Notes: a model not told the origin generated them from the sequence alone. Counted from the first letter of the stretch, positions 8,839 through 19,730 are shown. The stretch: DNA of 64,000 bases from Methylobacterium sp. SyP6R (GCF_019216885.1 NZ_JAAQRC020000001.1:1-64000); one strand, 5' to 3'. Numbers and translations are program-made.

Positions 8839-9948
8839 TCAGCCCGGCCGCACGCCCCGGCGCCAGACGCCGTCCTCGCGCATCATGTTCATCAACAGGC
8901 CCTCGCGCAGGCCGCGATCGGCGATGCGCAGGCGCTCGGACGGGAAGGCGCGGCGGATCGCCTCCAGGATGGCGCAGCCGGCGAGCACCAGGTCGGCCCG
9001 GTCGCGGCCGATGCACGGGTTCTGCGCCCGGTCCGACAGCCGGGTCGAGAGCAGGCCGTCGATGGCGTCGGTGACCTCGCGGTCGCGCATCCACAGGCCG
9101 TCGATCCGCCGCCGGTCGTAGCGCGGCAGGCGCAGGTGGGTGGCGGCGAGCGTCGTCACCGTGCCGGAGGTGCCGAGCAGGTGGAAGTTCGGCGCATGCG
9201 CCGCGGCGCCAGCGATCAGCGCGAACTTGGTCAGGCGGTCGGCGACCTCCTCGACCATGCCCTCGAAGACCGGGCGGGTCACGTCGGCCCCGCCATAGCG
9301 CTCGGCCAGGGTGACCACGCCGACGGGGAGCGAATCCCAGGCGCGGATGCGCAAGGTCGGGTCGGCGCTGCGGGCGAGGGCGGCGGAGCCGTCGAGCCAG
9401 ACGATCTCGGTCGAGCCGCCGCCGATATCGAAGATCACCACCGATTCGGCGTTCCGGTCGGCGAGCGCCGCGCAGCCGGTGACGGCGAGGTAGGCTTCCG
9501 TGCGCCGGTCCACCACTTCGAGGTCGAGGCCGACCTCGCGGTGGACGCGCTCGACGAAGGCCTGGCCGTTCACCGCGAGCCGGCAGGCCGCGGTGGCGAT
9601 CGACTTCGACCGCACCACCCCGCGGGAGCGCATCTTGCCGAGGCACACCGCCAGCGCGTCGACGGTGCGGTCGATGGCGTCGTCGCTCAGGCGGTCGGTG
9701 CTGCCCAAGCCTTCGCCGAGGCGCACGATGCGCGAGAAGGCGTCGATCACCCGGAACCCGTAGGGCGCCGGCTCGGCGATCAGCAGCCGGCAATTGTTGG
9801 TGCCGAGATCGAGCGCCGCGTAGGCGCGCCGCTCGCTCCGGCGTGGGTCATGATCCTCCGCCACGCGTGGCGGAGGCGCGGTCGCGCGCGCTGTCTCGGC
9901 GTACTCCGCGGCGCGCGCCGGCACGGAGACGACCGTCTCATCCCTCAT
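8839..9948 (-). CDS. ppx: Ppx/GppA family phosphatase (exopolyphosphatase or pppGpp phosphohydrolase)
   Basis: Actin-like ATPase-fold enzyme that removes terminal phosphate from polyphosphate or from pppGpp. The 369-residue product has the phosphate-1 motif ALDLGTNNCRLLI and the phosphate-2 motif FDIGGGSTEIVW. It lacks the long C-terminal HD-like domain of E. coli Ppx, as is common in alphaproteobacteria. The N-terminal 40 residues are Arg/Pro-rich and outside the fold, so translation might begin a little later. The gene is followed by rlmE in the same direction. Which of the two activities dominates cannot be told from sequence. Confidence 0.9.
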   Translation of the reverse strand: MRDETVVSVPARAAEYAETARATAPPPRVAEDHDPRRSERRAYAALDLGTNNCRLLIAEPAPYGFRVIDAFSRIVRLGEGLGSTDRLSDDAIDRTVDALAVCLGKMRSRGVVRSKSIATAACRLAVNGQAFVERVHREVGLDLEVVDRRTEAYLAVTGCAALADRNAESVVIFDIGGGSTEIVWLDGSAALARSADPTLRIRAWDSLPVGVVTLAERYGGADVTRPVFEGMVEEVADRLTKFALIAGAAAHAPNFHLLGTSGTVTTLAATHLRLPRYDRRRIDGLWMRDREVTDAIDGLLSTRLSDRAQNPCIGRDRADLVLAGCAILEAIRRAFPSERLRIADRGLREGLLMNMMREDGVWRRGVRPG

Positions 9949-10099
9949 CGGCGATGCCGATATCCTTCATGGTCGCACCCTCGCGGGGCGACGAGCCCAT
10001 CACATGACGGGAAGCTTACGTGGCTCCGGGCGGAACGCAAAGCCGCGATCGTGCCGCGCCACCCGCAGACTCACCGGGACGATCGGAAGCCTTCGACGA

Positions 10100-10948
10100 T
10101 CAATCGACCGCCGTGCCCTTCAGCTCGGCCTGGGTGAAGCGCTGCTGCTCCTCCATCACCAGCCCGGCGAGCTCGCGCTTGAGCGCGTTGAACTCGGACG
10201 AGGCGGTGTCGCGCGGGCGGGGCAGCGGCACGATCAGGTCGCGCTTCATCCGGCCCGGGCGGTAGGTGAGCACGACGATGCGGTCGGCGAGGTAGATCGC
10301 CTCCTCGATCGAGTGGGTCACGAACACGATGGTCTTGCGGTACTCGGCCCAGATCCGCAGCAGCTCGTCCTGGAGGGTGCGCCGGGTCAGCGCGTCGAGG
10401 GCGCCGAAGGGCTCGTCCATCAGCATCACCGGCGGGTCGAGGGCCAGGATGCGGGCGATGGCGACGCGCTGGCGCATGCCGCCCGACAAATCCTTCGGAA
10501 AGCGCCCGAGGAAGTCGGACAGGCCGAGCTTCCGGGCGATGCCGGCGACGACCGTGTCGGCCTGCCCGCGCGCCACGCCCTTGATGTCGAGGCCGAAGCG
10601 GATGTTCTGCTCTACGCTCATCCAGGGAAACAGGGCATATTCCTGGAAGACCATGCCCCGTTCGGGCCCCGGATCGACCACCGGACGCCCGTTCATGCGG
10701 ATCTCGCCCGCGGTGAGCGGCGAGAATCCCGCGATGGCGTTGAGCAGGGTGGACTTGCCGCAGCCCGAGGGGCCGAGCAGGCAGACGAACTGGCCGCTCG
10801 GGATCGCCGCGGTGACGTCCTCGAGGGCCACCACGGCGCCCTCGCCGGTGCCGAACACCTTCGAGGCGTGCGCGATCGTGATCTCGGCGGCCCCCGGGCC
10901 GGGCCGGGCGGCGGGCTCCGACGTGCGGAGCGTTGCGGTCGCGGTCAT
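10100..10948 (-). CDS. ABC transporter ATPase, sulfonate/nitrate/taurine type
   Basis: Cytoplasmic ATPase of an importer in the SsuB/TauB/NrtD family. The 282-residue product has Walker A GPSGCGKST, the Q-loop in MVFQEYALFPW, signature LSGGMRQR, Walker B VMLMDEPFG and the switch His in VFVTHSIEEA. The LTRRTLQDEL stretch after Walker B is typical of this subfamily. It is the last gene of a three-gene operon, starting 4 nt after the permease stop. The substrate is not fixed by the ATPase. Confidence 0.92.
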   Translation of the reverse strand: MTATATLRTSEPAARPGPGAAEITIAHASKVFGTGEGAVVALEDVTAAIPSGQFVCLLGPSGCGKSTLLNAIAGFSPLTAGEIRMNGRPVVDPGPERGMVFQEYALFPWMSVEQNIRFGLDIKGVARGQADTVVAGIARKLGLSDFLGRFPKDLSGGMRQRVAIARILALDPPVMLMDEPFGALDALTRRTLQDELLRIWAEYRKTIVFVTHSIEEAIYLADRIVVLTYRPGRMKRDLIVPLPRPRDTASSEFNALKRELAGLVMEEQQRFTQAELKGTAVD

Positions 10949-10952
10949 GGTG

Positions 10953-11765
10953 TCAGCGCTCCAGGCCGCGATGCCAGCGCAGCAGGTGGTCGTTGAGGCG
11001 CGACATCGCGCCGTCGATGACGAGGCCGAGGAGGCCGATCGTCAGCATGCCGCCGATGATCTTGTCCGACCACATGTATTCGCGCGCTTCCAGGATCCGG
11101 TAGCCGAGTCCGTCCGAGACCGCGATCATCTCGGCGACGATCACCACGATGAAGGCGGTGCCGATGCCGATGCGCATGCCGGCGAGCACGAAGGGACTCG
11201 CCGCCGGCAGGATCACCCGCCGGAACATCGTCCAGGAATTGGCGCCCAGGTTGCGCGCGGCGCGGATATAGATCGAATCGACCTGCCTCACCCCCGCCAC
11301 CGTGTTGACGAGGACCGGGAAGAAGGTGCCGAGCGCGATCAGGAACAGGGCCGGCGGGTTGCCGAGGCCGAACCACACGATGGCGAGCGGGATATAGGCG
11401 ATCGGCGGGATCGGCCGCAGGATCTGGAGCAGCGGATTGACGAGGCCGTAGAGACGGTCGCTCGTGCCCATCAGCAGGCCGACCGGCAGGGCGAGGCCGA
11501 CACCGATGGCAAAGCCCGCGATCACCCGGCCCAGGCTCGCCACCGCGTCGTGCGGCAGCTCGCCGGAGACCAGCCAGGCGGCGTAGCTCTGGCTGGCGGG
11601 ATCGTAGGGCAGGGCCGGGACGAGGCTGGAAAACCAGCGCGAGGCCACCGCGCTCGGCGGCGGCAGCACCACGGCGGAGAACAGGCCGGCCCGGCTGGCG
11701 ATCTCCCAGAGGATCAGCAGCCCGACCGGCAGCAGGGCGCCGCGGAAGGCGGAGAGGCGGTTCAC
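10953..11765 (-). CDS. ABC transporter permease, sulfonate/nitrate/taurine type
   Basis: Inner-membrane permease of the SsuC/TauC class, 270 residues with about six hydrophobic segments. The coupling EAA-loop region reads SIYIRAARNLGANSWTMFRRVILPAA, and the segment AFIVVIVAEMIAVSDGLGY is characteristic of the family. The start codon is GTG at 11765. It lies 19 nt after the solute-binding protein gene and directly before the ATPase gene, so the three are almost certainly one transcript. Confidence 0.92.
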   Translation of the reverse strand: MNRLSAFRGALLPVGLLILWEIASRAGLFSAVVLPPPSAVASRWFSSLVPALPYDPASQSYAAWLVSGELPHDAVASLGRVIAGFAIGVGLALPVGLLMGTSDRLYGLVNPLLQILRPIPPIAYIPLAIVWFGLGNPPALFLIALGTFFPVLVNTVAGVRQVDSIYIRAARNLGANSWTMFRRVILPAASPFVLAGMRIGIGTAFIVVIVAEMIAVSDGLGYRILEAREYMWSDKIIGGMLTIGLLGLVIDGAMSRLNDHLLRWHRGLER

Positions 11766-11784
11766 GAAAGGTCTCCGGACCGGC

Positions 11785-12765
11785 TCAGTTGGTCTTGGCG
11801 CCGAGTTCGGCCTTCGCCTTCTCGAGCAGGTCGAGCTTGACCCATTCGGCGTCGCCCTTGGGCGGGTTCACCATCTTGCCGAGGCCGTATTTGTGCATCA
11901 GGTCGGCCGTGACCTGCATGTGACCGGCCGGCATGTCGTAGGTGTAGTCCGCATTCTCCATCGAATCGCGGAAATCCTTGCTGCTGAGCTGGCCCTTGAA
12001 GACCGTGTCGCGGACGTATTTTTCTGCGAGGTCCGGCTTCTCGATGAAGGTCTTGGTCGCCTCGACGAACAGCTTGAGCACCCGGGCGGCGACCTCGGGC
12101 TTCTCGGTGTACATCTTCTCGGTCATGACCAGCGGGCGGTAGGGCACGCCGACCGGGGTGTCGTAGGGCTTGACGATCTCGTAGCCCCAGCCGTTCGAGA
12201 TCGCCTGCGTCGATTGCGGCTCGCTCTGGCAGATCACGTCGACGTATTTCTGCGCCAGCGCCTGGTTCAGGTCGGCGTAATTGTTGAAGTAGACGAGCTG
12301 CACGTCCTTGCCCGGCCGCTCCGACCAGGTCAGGCCGTTCTTCTCCAGCTCGGCCAGCAGCATCAGGTCCTGGGTGCCGCCGCGCACCACCGCGACCTTC
12401 TTGCCCTTCACGTCGGCGAGGGTCTTGGCGCCGAGATCGGGCCGGCCGAGGATGCGCACGCCGCCATTGGCGAAGCCCGCCACCACCAGGAGCTTCACGC
12501 CGTTGCCGCGCGCCGCCACCGCGCCGTCGGCGCCCGAGGCCGCGATGTCGATCTGGTCGACCGCCATCGCCGGATAGATGTCGGCGCCCTTGGCGAACTG
12601 CTTCTCGTCGATCTTGAGGTTATATTTGCCGGCGATCTCCTTCATGTAGGAGATCGCGCCGTAATGGGCGAATTTCAGGTTGCCGAGACGGACGACGTCC
12701 TGGGCGGCGGCCGGGCCGGCGACGGCCGCCCAGACGGCGGCGATGGCGGCGAGGCGCGTGAGCAT
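11785..12765 (-). CDS. ABC transporter solute-binding protein (SsuA/NMT1-like)
   Basis: Periplasmic binding protein of the NMT1/THI5-like type, 326 residues. The signal peptide MLTRLAAIAAVWAAVAGPAAA is evident, which selects the Met at 12765 over an upstream one at 12825. The mature part opens with QDVVRLGNLKFAHYG and includes GKKVAVVRGGTQD, the usual ligand-lobe loop. First gene of the importer operon. It could bind an alkanesulfonate, taurine, nitrate or another small anion or a pyrimidine precursor. No desulfonation enzyme lies nearby to decide. Confidence 0.9.
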   Translation of the reverse strand: MLTRLAAIAAVWAAVAGPAAAQDVVRLGNLKFAHYGAISYMKEIAGKYNLKIDEKQFAKGADIYPAMAVDQIDIAASGADGAVAARGNGVKLLVVAGFANGGVRILGRPDLGAKTLADVKGKKVAVVRGGTQDLMLLAELEKNGLTWSERPGKDVQLVYFNNYADLNQALAQKYVDVICQSEPQSTQAISNGWGYEIVKPYDTPVGVPYRPLVMTEKMYTEKPEVAARVLKLFVEATKTFIEKPDLAEKYVRDTVFKGQLSSKDFRDSMENADYTYDMPAGHMQVTADLMHKYGLGKMVNPPKGDAEWVKLDLLEKAKAELGAKTN

Positions 12766-12911
12766 GGGTCTCTCCCTGTCCGTCCGGACGGCAGGGCGCC
12801 CGGTTTGGTGCCGGATACTGGACAAAGGTCGAGCCGGCCGAAAGCCGGATTACGGCGCCAGGGATAAGACTTTAGACTCGCGGATTAAATCGCCGCGCGT
12901 GCTCGACAGCG

Positions 12912-13391
12912 TCAGAGCATGCCCTTGACCACCGCCGCGGCGGGCAGCCGCGGCTGGGGTCGCAGCAGGCTCTTGACCTGCGAGAACGGCCGCGGCCGGT
13001 TGATCACCTCGTCGAGGCGCGACCACAGGGTCTTGGGCGAGAACGGCTTGGCGATGATCTCGTTGACCCCGAGATTGATCGCCCGGTCGACCACGTTGCG
13101 GCGCGGCTGGGCCAGCATCAGGATGATCGGCACGGTCGGGGCCGGCGAGGTCGCGGGCGTGCGGGCGAGGCGAATGAACTCCTCGCCGGACAGGATCGCC
13201 AGGTCCCAGTCGAGCACGACGAGATCGGGCTTGCTCTCGGCGAGCACGCCCAGCGCCTCCGCGCCGTCCGGCGCCTCGAGCAGGCGCTTGATGCCGACGC
13301 GCATCAGCATGTCGCGCACGATGCGGCGGATATACAGGCTCTCGTCGACCACGAGGGCCGACAGGTCCGGGAAGGTCGGGGTGGCGATCAT
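12912..13391 (-). CDS. Single-domain response regulator (CheY-like)
   Basis: A 159-residue receiver domain without an output domain. The acidic pair appears in ALVVDESL, the phosphorylated Asp in LVVLDWDLAILSGEEF, the switch Thr/Ser position in PTVPIILMLAQ, and the conserved Lys in EIIAKPFSPKTLW. A roughly 30-residue C-terminal tail (PFSQVKSLLRPQPRLPAAAV) follows the domain. The Met at 13391 is selected since the longer frame to 13541 lacks homology. No histidine kinase is adjacent. A CtrA-like half site lies upstream at 13456-13463. Confidence 0.88.
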   Translation of the reverse strand: MIATPTFPDLSALVVDESLYIRRIVRDMLMRVGIKRLLEAPDGAEALGVLAESKPDLVVLDWDLAILSGEEFIRLARTPATSPAPTVPIILMLAQPRRNVVDRAINLGVNEIIAKPFSPKTLWSRLDEVINRPRPFSQVKSLLRPQPRLPAAAVVKGML

Positions 13392-13455
13392 CGCGGGCTC
13401 GGTCTCGACTGACCAGAGGTTAAGCACGATCAACCCTGCGGTTTCGCTAACCGAG

Positions 13456-13463
13456 ATGGTTAA
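13456..13463 (-). promoter_or_regulatory. Candidate CtrA half-site TTAACCAT
   Basis: On the minus strand the sequence reads TTAACCAT about 65 nt upstream of the response-regulator start. This matches the half-site bound by the alphaproteobacterial cell-cycle regulator CtrA. A single 8-mer is weak evidence. Confidence 0.3.
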
Positions 13464-13533
13464 CGTCAACTCTCCCTCGACGGCGACGCGGCGCCGGGGC
13501 AGTGTCGCGGTCCCGCAAGACCGGAGCGCACGC

Positions 13534-14244
13534 ATGTCCACCGAACTCCTCTTCCGCGACGATGCGTATCTCCGCGAGGCGGAAGGCCGGATCGTGGCGG
13601 CGGACGAGGCCGGCCTCGTCCTCGACCGGACCGTGTTCTACGCGCAGGGCGGCGGCCAGCCCGGCGACCGCGGCCGGATGGTGCGGGAGGACGGCAGCGA
13701 GATCGCCGTTCTCGACACCGTCTACGGTCCCGACAAGCGCACGATCCTGCACCGCGTCGCGCCGGGCACCGCTCTGCCGGCCCCCGGTGAGCCTGTCCGC
13801 CTCGTCCTCGACTGGCCGTTGCGCCACGCCCGCATGCGGGTGCACACCGCCCTCCACCTGCTCTCGGTCGCCCTCCCCTACCCGGTCACCGGCGGCTCGA
13901 TCGGCGACGGCGAGGGCCGGCTCGATTTCGACATCCCGGATGCCGGCCTCGACAAGGAGGCGGTGACGGCGCGCTTAACGGAGATGATCGCGCAGGATGC
14001 CGCCGTGACGACGCGCTGGATCAGCGACGAGGAGCTCCTGGCCAATCCCGGCCTCGTCAAGACGATGTCGGTGAAGCCGCCGATCGGCAGCGGCCGGGTG
14101 CGGCTGGTGGCGATCGAGGGCCTCGACCTCCAGCCCTGCGGCGGCACCCATGTGAGCCGCACGGGCGAGATCGGCAAAGCCACCGTCACGGCGATCGAGA
14201 AGAAGGGCAAGCAGAACCGGCGCGTGCGGCTGTCGCTGGCTTGA
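13534..14244 (+). CDS. alaX: Alanyl-tRNA editing protein AlaX
   Basis: Free-standing editing domain that hydrolyses mischarged Ser- or Gly-tRNA(Ala). The 236-residue product has the editing-site zinc ligands HTALH (His104, His108) and PCGGTH (Cys202, His206), plus the FYAQGGGQPGDRG glycine motif. Size corresponds to the AlaX-M type without the catalytic synthetase core. The Met at 13534 starts homology; the frame further upstream is antisense to the response regulator. It ends with a basic tail (EKKGKQNRRVRLSL), as is usual. Confidence 0.92.
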   Translation: MSTELLFRDDAYLREAEGRIVAADEAGLVLDRTVFYAQGGGQPGDRGRMVREDGSEIAVLDTVYGPDKRTILHRVAPGTALPAPGEPVRLVLDWPLRHARMRVHTALHLLSVALPYPVTGGSIGDGEGRLDFDIPDAGLDKEAVTARLTEMIAQDAAVTTRWISDEELLANPGLVKTMSVKPPIGSGRVRLVAIEGLDLQPCGGTHVSRTGEIGKATVTAIEKKGKQNRRVRLSLA

Positions 14245-14260
14245 ACCTGGGATCGATTCG

Positions 14261-14300
14261 ACTGGCAGATCCGCTCTGTAGGAGAAGCGGACCTGCCAGT
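14261..14300. terminator. Strong hairpin between alaX and a convergent gene
   Basis: ACTGGCAGATCCGCT, a 10-nt loop, then AGCGGACCTGCCAGT: a 15-bp stem with one mismatch. It lies 16 nt after the alaX stop and 49 nt beyond the stop of the convergent gene, well placed as a bidirectional terminator, though no T-tract follows on either strand. Confidence 0.6.
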
Positions 14301-14348
14301 CGCGGTCATGCCGTCGGCTCGCCGGGCCTGGAGCGCTTCACGACCGCG

Positions 14349-15074
14349 CTACTTCGTGTCGACGCGGTCGCCGGCAGTCGACGCGACTTTGATCAGTCCC
14401 TTCGTCGTCGCGTGAGCGAGAAATGCGTCCAGCAGGTCCACTCCGAGCGCCGAGTGCCGCGGCACGGCGATCGCCTGTTCGATCGCCATGAACCGGCCCG
14501 GCAGGACACGGAGGTCGCCCCCTTCGGCCGCGAACGCCTCGACGGCCTGCCTCACGCCTGCCGCAACCTCGCACCCGCCCTCGCGGAGACGACGCAGAGC
14601 CTCGTTCGGCGTCGGCATCGCCACCAGCTCGGCCTGCCGGAGGGACCGGAGCAGATGGCCGTGATAGGCGGCCCCGGCCGCCGACGCGACCCGCACCCGC
14701 GGCCGGTCGACCTCGTCCCCACTTCGCAGTGAACTCGTCTCCCGAACGGCGAAGACGCCCTCGATTGTCATGTAGGAGCGGCTGTACGTCACGCGCTCGG
14801 CGCGGGCCGGATCGACGGCGATGAACGCGACGTCCCACCCCTCCTCGCCGAGGGACGCCATGAGCGATCCGGCCGACGGGAAGGTCACGAGGCGGACCGG
14901 CCGACCGAGCCACTCGCCGAGGGCGCGGCCGAGGTCGACGGCGATCCCGTGCGGTTCGCCGTCGTGCTCCCGGGTCCGCACGAGCGCCGTGTTGGCGAGG
15001 TTGATCGCGATGCGCAGGGGCCGGGATGCGGCCGGGTCGAGAGCCCGTGCGCCGTGGTGACCACACTCACTCAT
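14349..15074 (-). CDS. Solute-binding protein family 3 (amino-acid type) domain protein
   Basis: A 241-residue type II periplasmic-binding fold: LRIAINLANTALVRTREHDG at the N-terminus, then AVDLGRALGEWLGRPVRLV, DVAFIAVDPARAERVTYS and a C-terminal lobe ending in HSALGVDLLDAFLAHA. This is the pattern of bacterial family 3 solute-binding proteins. No signal peptide precedes the fold, so it is either cytoplasmic or mis-started, and no permease or ATPase lies nearby. It may be an orphan sensor-like protein. The Met at 15074 is chosen; 15095 is possible. Confidence 0.75.
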   Translation of the reverse strand: MSECGHHGARALDPAASRPLRIAINLANTALVRTREHDGEPHGIAVDLGRALGEWLGRPVRLVTFPSAGSLMASLGEEGWDVAFIAVDPARAERVTYSRSYMTIEGVFAVRETSSLRSGDEVDRPRVRVASAAGAAYHGHLLRSLRQAELVAMPTPNEALRRLREGGCEVAAGVRQAVEAFAAEGGDLRVLPGRFMAIEQAIAVPRHSALGVDLLDAFLAHATTKGLIKVASTAGDRVDTK

Positions 15075-15375
15075 TCGTTGGTGTCTCCCCCTCATCGAGA
15101 CCGCGCCTCGCGCTCAGGCGCAGCCCGGCCGCCCCCTGCCTCGGCCGTCCGTCGTCCCTTGGACCGGATGGCGGCCGCCGGGAGGGTCGGACATGCCGGG
15201 GCGATCGGGATGGCCTGGATTTTCCAGACGAGCCCCAGGAGCACGTCGCCCGATATCGGCGCCGAGGATGCTGCCGAAGCGGCCCATGCCGGGCATCCAG
15301 GTTGCGCGGGGCGTCCGGCCGGGAGGCGGCGAGTAAGAGCCCGGGCTGTCGCCGTCTCCCTCGCCGCCGCCGCCG
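15075..15375. other. Gene-free stretch between the solute-binding protein and mmsA
   Basis: This 301-nt GC-rich stretch contains only frames with biased Arg/Pro/Ala composition. No repeat, terminator or RNA is recognised. It should hold the promoter of the leftward gene at 14349-15074. Confidence 0.4.
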
Positions 15376-16875
<1,500 letters not shown>

Positions 16876-16946
16876 GGGTCGTCCTGTCTTGGTAAGGAAG
16901 AGGAGCGGGCGCGGCCCGCCTTGCAAAAAAGGGGCGAGGCGCGGGC

Positions 16947-17708
16947 TCAGCCCGCCTTGAACTGGCGCGCCAGGGCCTCGGTGCCGCGGGCGAGCACGCC
17001 GACGTCGATGGCGACCGCCGTGAAGGTGGTGCCGATCTCGATGCAGCGTTTCGCAAACGCCGTGTCGGGGGTCAGGATGCCGGCGGGCTTGCCCGAAGCC
17101 CGGATGCGGCGCACCGCGCCCTCCACGGCTGCGACCACCTCCGGGTGGCCGGGCTCGCCGACATGGCCGAGGCTCGCCGCCAGGTCCGCCGGCCCGACGA
17201 AGACGCCGTCGACGCCCTCGACCGCGCAGATCTCCTCCAGCCGGTCGAGCGCCTCTCCCGTCTCGACCTGCACCAGCAGGCAGATCTCCTCGGCGGCGCG
17301 CCTGGCGTAGCCCGGGACCCGCCCGAACCGCGTGGCGCGGGTGAGGCCGGACACGCCGCGCACGCCCTCAGGGGGATAGCGCGTCGCCGCGACCGCAGCC
17401 CGCGCCTCGTCGGCATCCTGCACGTAGGGGATCAGCAGGGTCTGGGCGCCGAGATCGAGGAAGCGCTTGATCAGCACCGCGTCGTTGGCGGCCGGCCGCA
17501 CCACCGCAGAGACGTCGTAGGGCGCCACGGCCTGGAGCTGGGCCAGCACGGTGAGCGGATCGCCCGGCGAGTGCTCGGTGTCGAAGAGCAGCCAGTCGTA
17601 GCCCGATCCCGCCACGGCTTCCGCCGCGTAGGAGCCCGGCAGGCTGCACCACAGGCCGATCTGCTGGCGGCCCTCGCGCAAGGCGCGCTTGAAGCGGTTC
17701 TCGATCAT
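16947..17708 (-). CDS. hpaI: HpcH/HpaI family aldolase (4-hydroxy-2-oxoheptanedioate aldolase type)
   Basis: Class II metal-dependent aldolase of the TIM-barrel HpcH/HpaI family, 253 residues. Conserved active-site features are the His in FDTEHSPGD (about 46), the Arg in VVRPAAND, the metal-binding Glu in VQVETGEAL and Asp in [12 protein letters not shown]. The family cleaves 4-hydroxy-2-oxo acids to pyruvate and an aldehyde, classically succinic semialdehyde in homoprotocatechuate breakdown. It lies 9 nt after the hydratase gene. Specificity within the family (HpaI, GarL, RhmA) is hard to assign, but the neighbouring HpaH-like gene favours HpaI. Confidence 0.88.
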   Translation of the reverse strand: MIENRFKRALREGRQQIGLWCSLPGSYAAEAVAGSGYDWLLFDTEHSPGDPLTVLAQLQAVAPYDVSAVVRPAANDAVLIKRFLDLGAQTLLIPYVQDADEARAAVAATRYPPEGVRGVSGLTRATRFGRVPGYARRAAEEICLLVQVETGEALDRLEEICAVEGVDGVFVGPADLAASLGHVGEPGHPEVVAAVEGAVRRIRASGKPAGILTPDTAFAKRCIEIGTTFTAVAIDVGVLARGTEALARQFKAG

Positions 17709-17717
17709 CTTGAAGCC

Positions 17718-18524
17718 TCAGACGAAGGAGACGCCGATGGCGCCGATCGGGCCGTAATCGGCCTGGATCACGTCGCCCTTTTTGATGTCGACGGGACGGG
17801 TGAACGAGCCGCCGAGCACGATCTGCCCCTTCTTCAACCCGGAATCGACCGCCGCGAGCTTGTTGACGAGCCAGGCGACGCCCGCGGCCGGATGGCCCAT
17901 GATGGCGGCCGAGACGCCGGATTCCTCGATGATGCCGTTCTGCGACAGGGTCGCGCCGATCCAGCGCACGTCGACGTCGAAGGGACGGATCGTGCGCCCG
18001 CCGACCACGATCGCCCCGAAGGCGGCGTTGTCCGCGATGGTGTCGACGATCGCCCGCGGCACCTCGGTGCGGTAATCGATGATCTCGAGGGCCGGGACCA
18101 CGAACTCGGTCGCCCGCATCACGTCGTAGATCCGGCAGCCCGGGCCCGACAGGTCCTCGCCCATGATGAAGGCGAGCTCGACTTCGAGCCGCGGCTTGAT
18201 GAACAGGTCGGTGCGGATTTGCGCCCCGTCGTTGAACAGGGCGTCGTCGAGGATGCGGCCGTAATCCGGCTCGGTCATCTTCGAGGCCATCTGCATGGCG
18301 CGCGAGGTCAGGCCGATCTTGTGGCCGGCGAGCCGGGCGCCGGCGGCGATCCGGGCCTCGGCCCAGAGATCCTGGACGCGGTAGGCATCCGCGATCTCCA
18401 TGCCGGGAAAGGTCTTGGAGAGCTGTGGGCAGGGCACCCGCTCGCGCTCGGCCTTGAGGATGGCCTCGGCGGCCTTGCGGTGGTCGTCGTCGCTCAGCAC
18501 GGCTTGTGTCCTCCAGAGTTTCAC
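17718..18524 (-). CDS. hpaH: 2-oxo-hept-4-ene-1,7-dioate hydratase-like protein (HpaH family)
   Basis: Hydratase of the MhpD/HpaH group in the fumarylacetoacetase superfamily, 268 residues. Supporting segments: AYRVQDLWAEARIAAGARLA, HKIGLTSRAMQ, the metal-ligand region RLEVELAFIMGEDL, and the C-terminal VQADYGPIGAIGV-type ending. The start is GTG at 18524, overlapping the dioxygenase stop (GTGA), which implies tight translational coupling. It hydrates a 2-oxo-enoic acid to the 4-hydroxy-2-oxo acid used by the next gene, the HpaI-like aldolase. Confidence 0.88.
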   Translation of the reverse strand: MKLWRTQAVLSDDDHRKAAEAILKAERERVPCPQLSKTFPGMEIADAYRVQDLWAEARIAAGARLAGHKIGLTSRAMQMASKMTEPDYGRILDDALFNDGAQIRTDLFIKPRLEVELAFIMGEDLSGPGCRIYDVMRATEFVVPALEIIDYRTEVPRAIVDTIADNAAFGAIVVGGRTIRPFDVDVRWIGATLSQNGIIEESGVSAAIMGHPAAGVAWLVNKLAAVDSGLKKGQIVLGGSFTRPVDIKKGDVIQADYGPIGAIGVSFV

Positions 18525-19414
18525 TTGATCGGCGGGCGCGGCAGCACGGCCTCGCCGGGCTCCATGACGTAGGTGTAGTCGAGGGCGTACCAGGGCGCCG
18601 TCGCATCGGCCGCCTCCGGATGCGGGCGATCGTGGCGCACGAAGTCGCCGACCAGCGCCTTGGTCACGCCGAACTGCACGTCGGAATCGATATGCGGGTC
18701 GTTGGCGTCGTAGACCTGCGAGATCAGCACCTTGAAGCCCGGCTTGAAGATCAGGGCATGCAGGTGGGCCGGGCGCATCGGGTGGCGGTCTTGCGCCGCC
18801 AGCAGCCGGCCGACGACCCCGTCGGTGGGGATCGGATAGCCGATCATCATCACCGAGCGGAACCAGAACCGGCCGTCGTCATCGGTGGTGAACTTGCCGC
18901 GCAGGTTCATCTCGGCCTGCTCGGGATCCTGGTTCTCGTAGAGGCCAACGGGCGAGGCGTGCCAGACATCGACCTCGGCGCCGGCGATCGGCCGTCCCTC
19001 GCCGTCGATCACCCGGGCATTGACGAAGAGCGGGTCGCCCGGCGTGTCGGAGCGCACGATGGTGCCGCCATTCTCGACCCGCGGCGCGTTGAGGCGCCAG
19101 AACGGCCCGAGCAGCGACTGCGAGGTCTCGGTGTTGCCGTGGTCGCCGTTGTTGAGGAGGCACACGAGGGAGGACACGCCGAGCGAGCCGGCCATCAGCA
19201 CGAACTCGTTGTGGGTGTCGGAGGCGAGCGCGCCGATCTCGTTGAGGATCGCGGTGGCGTCGCGGAACTCGGCCTCTGTGAGGCGCACGTCGCGGACGAA
19301 GCCGTGCAGATGGGTGATGAGCGAGGTCATGATCTCGCGCAGGCGCGGATCGCGCGTCCGCGCCATGACCTCCAGAACGGCAGGCGTCACGTCCTGCTGA
19401 CGCTCGATACGCAT
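18521..19414 (-). CDS. Intradiol ring-cleavage dioxygenase (hydroxyquinol/catechol 1,2-dioxygenase type)
   Basis: Non-heme Fe(III) dioxygenase, 297 residues. An N-terminal Dioxygenase_N helical domain (about 20-95) precedes the catalytic beta sandwich. The four iron ligands are visible: Tyr159 (VGLYENQD), Tyr193 (GYPIPTDG), His217 and His219 (RPAHLHAL). These features fit the hydroxyquinol and chlorocatechol 1,2-dioxygenase branch. It heads a four-gene leftward operon with an HpaH-like hydratase, an HpaI-like aldolase and an aldehyde dehydrogenase. The odd point is that those partners belong to meta-cleavage pathways, so an ortho-cleaving enzyme at the head is unexpected. The Met at 19414 starts homology. 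Confidence 0.9.
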   Translation of the reverse strand: MRIERQQDVTPAVLEVMARTRDPRLREIMTSLITHLHGFVRDVRLTEAEFRDATAILNEIGALASDTHNEFVLMAGSLGVSSLVCLLNNGDHGNTETSQSLLGPFWRLNAPRVENGGTIVRSDTPGDPLFVNARVIDGEGRPIAGAEVDVWHASPVGLYENQDPEQAEMNLRGKFTTDDDGRFWFRSVMMIGYPIPTDGVVGRLLAAQDRHPMRPAHLHALIFKPGFKVLISQVYDANDPHIDSDVQFGVTKALVGDFVRHDRPHPEAADATAPWYALDYTYVMEPGEAVLPRPPIK

Positions 19415-19730
19415 GGCTTCCGCCTCCCTGAATCTGCGCCCTGGTCCCATATCATCGATTATTCGTCAAGAAGCGATTGTGGAGATGCGGGATTCGGGCT
19501 CCCAAAGAGCACAGGATGCGACGCATCGGACCGCTCCCGTCGCCACCCGTGCTCGTGATGCGCCCGCCGTCCTGGGCACTCCCGGGCTGTCCCAGCCAAG
19601 GGTAAGCCCCCCTATTGAAAAAGGTTTTCTGACCGGCATCCACCGATCGGGAGAGGTCGGGCCTCCCTCCGGGGCCAAGTCGCATCCCGACCCGGTCCGG
19701 CGTCCGGCCGCAGGGACGGCGCTGCCGTGA

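Noticed and set aside
18506..19558. 350-residue plus-strand frame
   Set aside because: Antisense to the intradiol dioxygenase, whose four iron ligands are intact on the minus strand.
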